Notes: generated by a model from the sequence alone, not told the origin. Positions 1-4,926 are shown, counted from the first letter of the stretch. The stretch: 5,333 nt of DNA from Propionibacteriaceae bacterium UBA4569 (GCA_002387005.1 DGKN01000070.1:8772-14104), one strand, 5' to 3'. A program made the numbers and translations.

Positions 1-4
1 TCAT
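1..4 (-). CDS. Possible start of a divergent gene leaving the window on the left
   Basis: On the minus strand an ATG occupies 4-2. It is preceded by GGAGGA (plus-strand TCCTCC at 9-14) with a four-base spacer, the best Shine-Dalgarno at this end of the window. Only one codon is visible, so no product can be named. LacI-family regulators are often divergent from the sugar-transport or glycosidase operon they control, and the operator at 93-106 lies between the two starts, so this would be the natural target. The alternative is that the edge is the 3' end of a plus-strand gene ending in TGA at 4-6. The sequence cannot exclude that. Confidence 0.4.
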
Positions 5-51
5 GAAATCCTCCGCTGGGTCGTGACGCCCTCTACGTCAAGGACGTCCAT
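1..51 (-). CDS. Short upstream ORF (16 codons) overlapping the divergent gene start
   Basis: Reading the minus strand from the ATG at 51-49 gives MDVLDVEGVTTQRRIS and a stop (TGA at 3-1). That stop overlaps the putative divergent ATG at 4-2 in an ATGA arrangement. AGGAG (plus-strand CTCCT at 60-64) lies eight bases upstream of this ATG. If real, it would be a leader peptide whose translation feeds ribosomes into the next gene. Against this, 16 codons is short enough to arise by chance, the peptide has no run of one amino acid typical of attenuators, and the downstream gene is itself unproven. Confidence 0.25.
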   Translation of the reverse strand: MDVLDVEGVTTQRRIS

Positions 52-92
52 GGGTCGGGCTCCTGTGCCCTACCAGTGCTTAGGTCAAAGCT

Positions 93-106
93 TTGCAACG
101 CTGCAA
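93..106. promoter_or_regulatory. LacI-family operator
   Basis: TTGCAACGCTGCAA is a 14-base palindrome with 12 of 14 positions symmetric (only positions 6 and 9 differ) and a central CG. LacI-family proteins bind such even palindromes, with a hinge-helix leucine inserted at the central CpG. The neighbouring regulator keeps that hinge (RQLKYGRS, Leu55). The site is about 85 bases upstream of the regulator ATG and about 20 bases upstream of a possible minus-strand -10 (TAGGGC at 72-67). It is therefore well placed to repress the divergent transcript. Binding by this particular protein is inferred from position and form. Confidence 0.65.
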
Positions 107-138
107 CTGCTGTGTCCAGACTTTTGGAAACAATTTTC

Positions 139-162
139 CTCCGTTGCAAATTTGTGACGGAG
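139..162. promoter_or_regulatory. Imperfect 24-base palindrome over the lacI-family -35 region
   Basis: The outer arms CTCCGT (139-144) and ACGGAG (157-162) are perfect complements, and the core CAAATTTG (147-154) is self-complementary. Only the two TG pairs between arms and core (145-146, 155-156) break symmetry, giving 20 of 24 matching positions. The left half contains TTGCAA (144-149), as in the operator at 93-106, but the centre is AT rather than CG. The palindrome covers TTGTGA (152-157), the nearest -35-like hexamer to the regulator's -10. It could be a second site for the regulator (autoregulation), a site for another factor, or an mRNA hairpin if transcription starts further upstream. 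Confidence 0.5.
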
Positions 163-178
163 AGGGCCTTCGCGTGGC

Positions 179-184
179 TAGGCT
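179..184 (+). promoter_or_regulatory. -10 box for a leaderless lacI-family transcript
   Basis: TAGGCT fits the actinobacterial TANNNT -10 pattern and ends six bases before the ATG at 191. Transcription would therefore start at or next to the A of the start codon. The sequence just before the ATG (CTCCCACC) has no Shine-Dalgarno, as expected for a leaderless mRNA, a common mode in actinobacteria. A weak -35-like TTGTGA lies at 152-157 with 21-base spacing, longer than usual. The HAD gene at the other end of the window has the same arrangement (TAGGTT, six bases, start codon). Confidence 0.55.
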
Positions 185-190
185 CCCACC

Positions 191-1234
191 ATGGCGATTC
201 GGCTGATCGACGTGGCAGAGCGGGCGGGAGTCTCTGTGCGCACCGCGTCCAATGTCGTCAACGACTACCCGCACGTGAAGGCGAGTACCCGCGCCAAGGT
301 GCAGGCAGCCATCAATGATCTTGGCTACCGACCCAATATCGCCGCTCGCCAACTTAAGTACGGGCGCAGTGGCTTCATCGCCCTCGCAATCCCGCAGATC
401 GACTCTCCCTATTTCGCCGAGTTGGCGCAGAGGTTCACCGAGATCGCCCGTGACCTCGGGTGGATCGCCTTGATGGACGTCACGAACGGTTCCCGAGCCG
501 AGGAGCAGGTCGTGCTGGACGGCATGAAGGGGCACGCGGTCGATGGAGTGATCTTCTCGCCTCTCTCCCTGCGGGCAGCAGACTTCGACGGACGCGATGC
601 CCAGACGCCCATGGTGCTGCTGGGCGAACGGGCCGTCCCCGACGGCTACGACCACGTCGCCGTCGATTCGGTGTCCGCATCGCGCGCGATGGTGGAACAC
701 CTGCTGTCACTGGGTCGTCGGCGGATCGCGGTCATCGGCCATGAGGCCAAGGACGGAACGGCGTCGGTTCGTCTGCAGGGCTACCTGGCCGCGCTCCAGG
801 CTGCCGGCATGGAGCACGACCCTGACCTCGTGGTGGGGGTGCCGGCCTACCTGCGCGCCGAGGGCCGGGCCGCCATGCAGCAGTTGCTTGCGCTCCCCGA
901 GCGTCCCGATGCGGTGTTCTGTTTCAACGACCTGATGGCCGTCGGCGCGCTGGCCGCCTGCCGCGAGGCCGGCGTGCGGATTCCTGAGGACATCGCGGTG
1001 GCGGGTTTCGACGCCATCGCCGAAGGAGCGTTCACCGAACCGCCGCTGACCACCGTGCAGCCCGACGTTGACCTTTTGGCTCGTGAAGCCCTCCGTCTGG
1101 TGCGCGCCCGCATTGAGGGTCAGGCGGGTCCCGCCGAGCGCGTACAGGTGCCGTGGAAGCTCGTGGTGCGCGCCAGCACGACGGGCTGGACCCAGCACAG
1201 AACCTTTGGCGGCAATGGCAGGCTGAGAGCATGA
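191..1234 (+). CDS. LacI-family transcriptional regulator
   Basis: This 347-residue protein has the full LacI/GalR layout and a normal length for the family. An N-terminal helix-turn-helix (residues about 5-24, LIDVAERAGVSVRTASNVVN) is followed by the hinge (ARQLKYGRS, about 52-60) and a periplasmic-binding-protein-like sugar-sensing domain (about 61-335). The latter includes DSPYF at 71-75, VDGVIFSPL, and GFDAIAEGAFTEPPLTTV near the C-terminus. The recognition helix carries Val16, Arg17 and Asn21 where LacI has Tyr, Gln and Arg, so its DNA specificity differs from LacI. It is a cytosolic dimeric or tetrameric repressor, normally released by a sugar or sugar phosphate. The ligand cannot be read from the sequence. 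Start: the ATG six bases after a -10 box and just upstream of the helix-turn-helix. Its stop overlaps the next gene by ATGA. The palindromes at 93-106 and 139-162 suggest control of a divergent target and of itself. Confidence 0.93.
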   Translation: MAIRLIDVAERAGVSVRTASNVVNDYPHVKASTRAKVQAAINDLGYRPNIAARQLKYGRSGFIALAIPQIDSPYFAELAQRFTEIARDLGWIALMDVTNGSRAEEQVVLDGMKGHAVDGVIFSPLSLRAADFDGRDAQTPMVLLGERAVPDGYDHVAVDSVSASRAMVEHLLSLGRRRIAVIGHEAKDGTASVRLQGYLAALQAAGMEHDPDLVVGVPAYLRAEGRAAMQQLLALPERPDAVFCFNDLMAVGALAACREAGVRIPEDIAVAGFDAIAEGAFTEPPLTTVQPDVDLLAREALRLVRARIEGQAGPAERVQVPWKLVVRASTTGWTQHRTFGGNGRLRA

Positions 1235-1572
1235 CCGTCACCAGCCGTGCCCTCGTCGCCACCGACCGCCCCGCCCGCTATGGCAAGCAGCTCATGAGCC
1301 ACATGTCGCGTCGTGTCGACACCCAGTGGGACGAGGAGACCGGTAACGGCCGGGCCGTGTTCGGGCAGAGCGCGGTCTGCACCTTGACCAGCCAGGACGA
1401 CGGCCTGCACCTGGAGTTGGTCTGCGAGCCCGGCGAACTGGATCGCCTGGAGGACGTGGTGGGACGTCACCTCGTCCGGTTCGGCACCCGGGACGAACTC
1501 GTTTGCGCCTGGGGGCGCAACGATGGCACCGCTGGGACCACCCAGTCGAAGCCGGACGACGACAGCCACTAA
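1231..1572 (+). CDS. DUF2218 domain protein
   Basis: This small protein of 113 residues spans essentially one DUF2218 domain. The family signature is clear: RYGKQLMSHMSRR (16-28), an acidic turn followed by a short beta segment containing FGQSAVCTL (44-52), then LDRLEDVVGRHLVRFGTRDEL (70-90) and Trp94. The last 18 residues are polar, low in complexity and probably disordered. There is no signal peptide or membrane segment, so it should be cytosolic. The biochemical function of the family is not established. I chose the ATG at 1231 because it overlaps the regulator's TGA (ATGA) and lies just before the conserved domain. An upstream ATG at 1153 would add 26 residues inside the regulator gene with no domain content. 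With no clear Shine-Dalgarno, translation is probably coupled to the regulator. Confidence 0.85.
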   Translation: MTVTSRALVATDRPARYGKQLMSHMSRRVDTQWDEETGNGRAVFGQSAVCTLTSQDDGLHLELVCEPGELDRLEDVVGRHLVRFGTRDELVCAWGRNDGTAGTTQSKPDDDSH

Positions 1573-1633
1573 ACGGCTCCGTGATGCCCGGGAAGAACCG
1601 CCATGGCCATGTCGGGGGGGCGTCACGGCCCAA

Positions 1634-1650
1634 CAGGTGATAGAAACCTG
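1634..1650 (+). other. Small stem-loop in the capA leader
   Basis: CAGGT (1634-1638) and ACCTG (1646-1650) form a perfect five-base stem around a seven-base loop. It lies in the gap after the DUF2218 gene, six bases before a stronger hairpin. There is no T-run after it, so it does not look like an intrinsic terminator. It may be part of a folded leader, or chance. Confidence 0.3.
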
Positions 1651-1655
1651 CTCAG

Positions 1656-1673
1656 CGCGACGACGCCGTCGCG
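1656..1673 (+). other. GC-rich hairpin upstream of capA
   Basis: CGCGACG (1656-1662) pairs perfectly with CGTCGCG (1667-1673) across the four-base loop ACGC. This is a compact and stable hairpin. The following bases (TCGGTTCCC) contain no T-tract, so a classical intrinsic terminator is unlikely, although actinobacterial terminators often lack one. Its position 25 bases before the start of a short ORF and 123 bases before the CapA start also fits a 5' leader structure. Confidence 0.45.
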
Positions 1674-1698
1674 TCGGTTCCCAGCCCAGGAGTCCACG

Positions 1699-1761
1699 AT
1701 GCAGTTCCTGTTGTCCGTCCACGCCGCCGCACGCGGGGTGCAGCCCTTCCACGGCGTCTGA
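1699..1761 (+). CDS. Short ORF (20 codons) in the capA leader
   Basis: The ATG at 1699 is preceded by AGGAG (1688-1692) with a six-base spacer, one of the best ribosome binding sites in the window. It encodes MQFLLSVHAAARGVQPFHGV and stops at TGA (1759-1761), 35 bases before the CapA ATG. Nineteen of its 20 codons end in G or C, as in the real genes here. It could be a leader peptide controlling capA, a free-standing micropeptide, or the surviving start of a decayed gene. No family was recognised. It contains no run of a single regulatory amino acid that would identify classical attenuation. Confidence 0.4.
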   Translation: MQFLLSVHAAARGVQPFHGV

Positions 1762-1763
1762 TT

Positions 1764-1795
1764 GATGCGGGCCTGATCGCGATGCGCGCCTGATC
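1764..1795 (+). repeat. Tandem 15-base repeat forming two three-codon minigenes
   Basis: GATGCGGGCCTGATC (1764-1778) recurs as GATGCGCGCCTGATC (1781-1795) with one mismatch and a 17-base period. Each copy contains ATG CGN GCC TGA, a complete Met-Arg-Ala ORF (1765-1776 and 1782-1793). The second stop lies three bases before the CapA ATG. The array fills the place where CapA's ribosome binding site would normally be. Confidence 0.6.
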
Positions 1796-1796
1796 C

Positions 1797-2933
1797 ATGC
1801 AATGGGACAACGCCCCCGTCTACCGCCGACGCCGCCGGCTCGTCGGCGGCCTTGCCGCGCTCACGGCCGTCGGTCTGGTGTGGTCGGGCACACAGCTGAC
1901 GGGAAACGGGTCCTCTCAGACTTCCGGGGACGAGGTGGCGACCGTCCCAGCCGCACAAGGCTCCGCGTCCGTCGATCCGACGCCGGTCAACCACGTCCGC
2001 ACCGGCAAGGCGTCCACGATCACGATCGCCTTCGGCGGCGACACACTCGCCCACGGTGAGGCGAAGCGCGTCCTGGAGGATGGACTGGGCAGCATCGGCA
2101 CGACGCTGGCGGCGGCCGACCTGGCGATGGTGAACCTGGAGACCGCAGTGGCCACCGACCAGTCCGGCCTGATGCCACAGCCCAAGCCGTATACCTTCAT
2201 CACCGGGCCCAAGATCCTCACCGTGCTGAAGGATGCTGGCGTCGACGTCGTCACCGCTGCCAACAACCACGCCATGGACTTCGGCACCGAGGGCATGAAC
2301 CGGATGCTCGAGGTGAAGGCCTCCTCCCCGATCCCGATCGTCGGCATCGGCAAGGACGACACGGAGGCCTGGGCGCCGTGGACCACCGAGGTGAAGGGAC
2401 GCAAGGTGGTGATCTTCGGTGCGACGGACGTCCTGGAGAGCACCCTCGACTGGAAGGCGGGCCCGGGTAAGCCGGGCGTCGCGAAGGTCAAGGACGACGA
2501 CGGCTACGCGAAACTTCTGGACGCCGTGAGAGCCGCGCGCACCGCCAGCCCGGACGACGCGATCATCGTCTACCTGCACTCTGGCATCGAGCTCAACCGC
2601 TGCCCCACCACACGCCAGAAGCAGACGGCGACCGACCTCGCCACCGCCGGGGCGGACGTGGTGATCGGCAGCCACGCGCACCAGTTGCAGGCCACCACGA
2701 CCAGCGGGAACACCTTCGTGGAGTACGGAATGGGCAACTTCGTCTTCGAGGCCCACAAGGTCGACACCCGCACCACCGGCGTTCTGACGGTGACCATCCC
2801 GGGCGGCCAAGGTGCGCCGACGGCCAGCTTCGAGCCCGCCGAGATCACCGACGGGATCCCGGTGCCGAAGGCGGGCGCTGCACGAGACACCGCGATCGCC
2901 AACTGGGAGAAGCTCGGCGCCGGCTGTTCCTGA
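1797..2933 (+). CDS. CapA-family (PGA_cap) metallophosphatase-like exported protein
   Basis: This 378-residue protein opens with an arginine-rich stretch (residues 10-14) and a hydrophobic segment (about 15-30, LVGGLAALTAVGLVWS). These act as a signal peptide or membrane anchor, with no lipobox cysteine. A polar linker runs to about residue 72. The catalytic-type domain follows with the CapA family motifs in order: GGDT (80-83), NLE (113-115), NNHAMDFG (156-163), HSGIE (261-265), GADVVIGSHAHQ (285-296) and YGMGNFVF (310-317). Family members have a metallophosphoesterase-like fold and act at the cell surface in capsule or poly-gamma-glutamate biology. No pgsB- or pgsC-like partner lies in this window, so that pathway is not supported. 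The family's usual HWG motif reads HSG here. The ATG at 1797 is the first possible start after an in-frame TGA at 1791, and no Shine-Dalgarno precedes it. Confidence 0.88.
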   Translation: MQWDNAPVYRRRRRLVGGLAALTAVGLVWSGTQLTGNGSSQTSGDEVATVPAAQGSASVDPTPVNHVRTGKASTITIAFGGDTLAHGEAKRVLEDGLGSIGTTLAAADLAMVNLETAVATDQSGLMPQPKPYTFITGPKILTVLKDAGVDVVTAANNHAMDFGTEGMNRMLEVKASSPIPIVGIGKDDTEAWAPWTTEVKGRKVVIFGATDVLESTLDWKAGPGKPGVAKVKDDDGYAKLLDAVRAARTASPDDAIIVYLHSGIELNRCPTTRQKQTATDLATAGADVVIGSHAHQLQATTTSGNTFVEYGMGNFVFEAHKVDTRTTGVLTVTIPGGQGAPTASFEPAEITDGIPVPKAGAARDTAIANWEKLGAGCS

Positions 2934-2947
2934 GCGTCCGAGCGTCC
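2932..2947. repeat. Perfect tandem 8-base duplication at the capA stop codon
   Basis: GAGCGTCC occurs twice back to back (2932-2939 and 2940-2947). The first copy begins inside the CapA TGA stop. It is probably a small slippage duplication in the intergenic gap. No function is evident. Confidence 0.6.
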
Positions 2948-3000
2948 AGTTTTCCACATTCCCAAGGCAGATCACGGATGCTGGGTACACCGCCGACATG

Positions 3001-3006
3001 GGAGGA
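3001..3006 (+). promoter_or_regulatory. Ribosome binding site fixing the SRPBCC gene start
   Basis: GGAGGA lies three bases before the ATG at 3010 (a close but usable spacing). It selects that ATG over the in-frame ATG at 2998, which the motif would follow and which has no Shine-Dalgarno of its own. Confidence 0.7.
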
Positions 3007-3009
3007 AGC

Positions 3010-3420
3010 ATGGCCACCGACTTCAAGCAGACCTACTCGATCGAGGCGCCGGTCGAACGCGTGTGGGCCGAGCTGACCAGCTCGGGCACGCCGCGAGGCT
3101 GGCTCTACGACACCATCGCCACGTCCGACTGGCAGCCCGGGTCCCGGTACGAGATGCGGACCGAGGATGGCTTCCTGATGATCGACGGGGAGGTCCTGGA
3201 GAGCGACGCACCGAACCGTTTGCACCTGGGCTTCGGCTGCCACTGGGACGCCGAGGTCGACGCGGAGGAGCCCGGCACCCTCAGCTACGACCTGCGCAGC
3301 ATCGGCGATGCCACCGAACTCACGGTCACCTCCGCCGACCTCGGCCCAGCCACGCGCGCCTCCGCCGAGGAGAGCAATGACGAGATCTACGCCGGCCTCA
3401 AGGCGCAGCTGGAGTCCTGA
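3010..3420 (+). CDS. SRPBCC / AHSA1-type START-like domain protein
   Basis: This 136-residue single-domain protein matches the SRPBCC (Bet v 1-like) fold of the AHSA1 type. It has an N-terminal strand and helix (TYSIEAPVERVWAELT, 8-23), a middle strand with the loop DWQPGSRYEMR (40-50), DGEVLESDAPNRLHLGF (59-75), then SYDLRSIGDATELTVTSAD (92-110) and a C-terminal amphipathic helix (about 117-135). Such proteins bind hydrophobic ligands in a central cavity and are cytosolic. The name AHSA1 (Hsp90 activator) does not imply that function in bacteria, and no ligand can be predicted. The fold assignment is confident, the role is not. The gene is 76 bases after capA with its own ribosome binding site. 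No clear promoter was found in that gap. A longer reading from 2812 would overlap capA and is rejected. Confidence 0.85.
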   Translation: MATDFKQTYSIEAPVERVWAELTSSGTPRGWLYDTIATSDWQPGSRYEMRTEDGFLMIDGEVLESDAPNRLHLGFGCHWDAEVDAEEPGTLSYDLRSIGDATELTVTSADLGPATRASAEESNDEIYAGLKAQLES

Positions 3421-3439
3421 GCCCAGCACCAGAGCTCAG
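3417..3439. terminator. Inverted repeat between convergent genes, possible bidirectional terminator
   Basis: CTGAGC (3417-3422) and GCTCAG (3434-3439) are perfect complements across an 11-base loop. The left arm contains the SRPBCC stop (TGA, 3418-3420). The right arm contains the HAD stop (TGA on the minus strand, 3438-3436). Both convergent transcripts would fold the same hairpin at their ends. The stem is only six pairs and no T-run follows on either strand, so termination efficiency is doubtful. Confidence 0.4.
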
Positions 3440-4071
3440 CCCAGTTCGGCGTCCAGTTCGTCGATGGTGGCCACGGTGCGGGTGCCGGACGGGAACTCGT
3501 CCGCCCCGAACAAACCGGTGGTGATCGCGACGAAGTCGAGCCCCGCGGCGGTGGCCGCCTGCTCGTCCATCATCGCGTCCCCGACGTAGGTGATGTCGGC
3601 CACGCCGAGGCAAGCGAGCAGCGCGCGGGCATTGTCGAACACCGCCGGGTCAGGCTTGTGGACGGGTGACTGGTCGGCCCCCTGGACGAGGAAGAGCCGC
3701 TCCACCGGGAACCCGCAGCGCGTCAGGTCGGCCAACGCCATCTCCGTCCGGGTGCTCGTGACCACCCCGACCTGCGCCCCTTCGTCCAGCAACCGGGTGA
3801 CAAGCTCGACGGCCCCGGGGACGGGTTGCTTGAGGAACTGCCCCGCGCTGGACGCATTCGCGGCGCGCATCTCGTCCGTGGTCGCCGAGTGCCGGTAGTA
3901 GTGACCGATCATCTCGTCGAAGGGCTTGCCCCAGTGCGTGCGCAGGGTCTCGTCGTCCAGCTCGATGCCGTAGCTGGTGCGGGCGACATGACGATGGTGG
4001 TTCCACTTCACCTCGCGGGTGAGCAGCAGGGTGTCGTCCATGTCGAAGATGACGGCGCGAGTCTTTTCCAC
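3436..4071 (-). CDS. HAD-superfamily hydrolase (phosphoglycolate phosphatase-like)
   Basis: This 211-residue cytosolic hydrolase has all four HAD motifs. Motif I is DMDDT (Asp10 nucleophile, Asp12 acid/base), motif II is VVTSTR (Thr105), motif III is Lys139 in HKPDP, and motif IV is GDAMMDE (Asp165, Asp169) for magnesium. A helical C1-type cap (about 18-80) sits between motifs I and II, as in phosphoglycolate phosphatase and beta-phosphoglucomutase relatives. The substrate is probably a small phosphate ester, but its identity is not readable. Length is normal. The start is GTG at 4071-4069. It has no Shine-Dalgarno but follows TAGGTT by six bases, a leaderless layout. The gene lies 34 bases downstream of the alpha/beta hydrolase on the same strand, so it may be read both from that operon and from its own promoter. 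It converges on the SRPBCC gene with a 15-base gap. Confidence 0.92.
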   Translation of the reverse strand: MEKTRAVIFDMDDTLLLTREVKWNHHRHVARTSYGIELDDETLRTHWGKPFDEMIGHYYRHSATTDEMRAANASSAGQFLKQPVPGAVELVTRLLDEGAQVGVVTSTRTEMALADLTRCGFPVERLFLVQGADQSPVHKPDPAVFDNARALLACLGVADITYVGDAMMDEQAATAAGLDFVAITTGLFGADEFPSGTRTVATIDELDAELG

Positions 4072-4077
4072 GCAGCG

Positions 4078-4083
4078 AACCTA
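4078..4083 (-). promoter_or_regulatory. -10 box for a leaderless HAD-gene transcript
   Basis: On the minus strand TAGGTT (4083-4078) fits TANNNT and is followed by exactly six bases (CGCTGC) and then the GTG start at 4071. This is the same geometry as the lacI-family start. A partial -35 (CTGACC, overlapping the end of the hydrolase gene near 4109-4104) has about 20-base spacing. A short inverted repeat, TGGCC (4085-4089) and GGCCA (4093-4097), lies between the two elements. Confidence 0.5.
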
Positions 4084-4105
4084 GTGGCCAGCGGCCAGAA
4101 CGGGG

Positions 4106-4786
4106 TCAGTCCGCCAGGGAGGCCAGGAGCGCAGCCAGTTCGTCGGGGCAGCTGAACATCGGCCAATGGCCCGAGTCGATGTCGAGGTACTCCAGGTGGT
4201 CGACACCCTGCAGTTCCGCAATGTCACCGGCGTCGAACCACGCCTTCGCGTCCTCAACCGAGTACTCGGGGCAGACCAGCACCACCGGCACCTTCTTGCG
4301 GGCCGGGTCGGTGTAGTGCACCGTCGCGTGCGTCACCGACTCAGGCACCGGGTGCGCGCCGGCCTCCATCGTCGCCTTCTGCTGCTCGCTGAGGTCGTCG
4401 GAGTCGGGCCCGGCGAAGGTTTCCCAACCGGGGAAGGGCATGTGTCCGTCCACGGGTTCGAAGAAGGGGGCATAGGGCTCGCCGTCCGTGGTCGGCATGC
4501 CGCCCACCAGCGCGACCTTGGCGACCTTGCCCGGTCGACGATCAGCCGCCAGCCAGGCCAGCGTCGAAGCCGCCGAGTGGCCGACCACGAGCACGGGCCC
4601 CGATGCCGCGTCCACCGCCTGCACGACCGCGCTCAGCTGGTCGTCCAGGGTCGCATCCTCGGGGCTGGCGCCCTGACCGGGAAGGGTCACGGCGACGGGT
4701 TCGTGGCCCGCCTCCCGAAGACCGGGCAGTACTGCGTCCCACGCCGAACCGTCGAGCCACAGGCCCGACAACAACACGATGTCCAC
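4106..4786 (-). CDS. Small alpha/beta hydrolase
   Basis: This 226-residue protein has the alpha/beta hydrolase fold. It begins directly with the first strand and an oxyanion-type loop (MDIVLLSGLWLDGSAW, 1-16). The nucleophile elbow is GHSAA (Ser71), and the catalytic histidine is His207 in DSGHWPM. The acid is probably one of Glu174, Glu178 or Asp179 after the strand VPVVLVCPE. The cap region (about 97-160) is short and rich in acidic and Pro residues. It is cytosolic, and the substrate (ester, lactone or similar) cannot be assigned. The start is GTG at 4786-4784, because AAGGAG lies six bases upstream and the fold begins there. An ATG at 4834 would add 16 residues with no domain content and would include the ribosome binding site as coding. 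The HAD hydrolase gene follows after 34 bases, suggesting an operon. Confidence 0.88.
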   Translation of the reverse strand: MDIVLLSGLWLDGSAWDAVLPGLREAGHEPVAVTLPGQGASPEDATLDDQLSAVVQAVDAASGPVLVVGHSAASTLAWLAADRRPGKVAKVALVGGMPTTDGEPYAPFFEPVDGHMPFPGWETFAGPDSDDLSEQQKATMEAGAHPVPESVTHATVHYTDPARKKVPVVLVCPEYSVEDAKAWFDAGDIAELQGVDHLEYLDIDSGHWPMFSCPDELAALLASLAD

Positions 4787-4792
4787 GGTTCT

Positions 4793-4798
4793 CTCCTT
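4793..4798 (-). promoter_or_regulatory. Ribosome binding site fixing the alpha/beta hydrolase start
   Basis: AAGGAG on the minus strand (plus-strand CTCCTT) is six bases from the GTG at 4786. It selects that GTG over the longer reading from the ATG at 4834. A five-base stem (CGCAC 4806-4810, GTGCG 4816-4820) lies just upstream in the presumed 5' leader. Confidence 0.75.
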
Positions 4799-4926
4799 CC
4801 TCGGGCGCACCTGGTGTGCGTTGGCTCCAGACAATCAGGTAGCACTGACAAACCCCAACCCCCGCCCCTGTGGTGCACCCTTCAAGCAACTCGCCCATCC
4901 AGATGTCGAAGGATCCGCCCTCGTGG

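Noticed and set aside
80..700. 206-codon minus-strand ORF opposite the LacI-family gene
   Set aside because: It lies antisense to a gene with complete LacI motifs, and its translation has no recognisable domain. It is a shadow of high-GC coding sequence.
1120..1262. Upstream ATG at 1153 as the DUF2218 start
   Set aside because: It would put 26 extra residues without domain content inside the regulator gene. The ATGA-coupled ATG at 1231 fits the family length.
1614..1620. Run of seven G as a possible phase-variation tract
   Set aside because: It is not inside a recognised gene or a well-formed promoter spacer. Alone it is ordinary in high-GC DNA.
2950..2958. TTTTCCACA, a DnaA-box-like 9-mer, with a weaker copy (TTTTCCACG) near 4063-4071
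   Set aside because: A single good match plus one mismatch copy 1.1 kb away, the latter overlapping a gene start, with no AT-rich unwinding region and no dnaA or dnaN nearby. Chance occurrence is likely.
1623..3026. 467-codon minus-strand ORF opposite capA
   Set aside because: The plus strand carries all CapA motifs. The antisense translation is biased in composition and has no domain, which is typical of GC-rich antisense frames.
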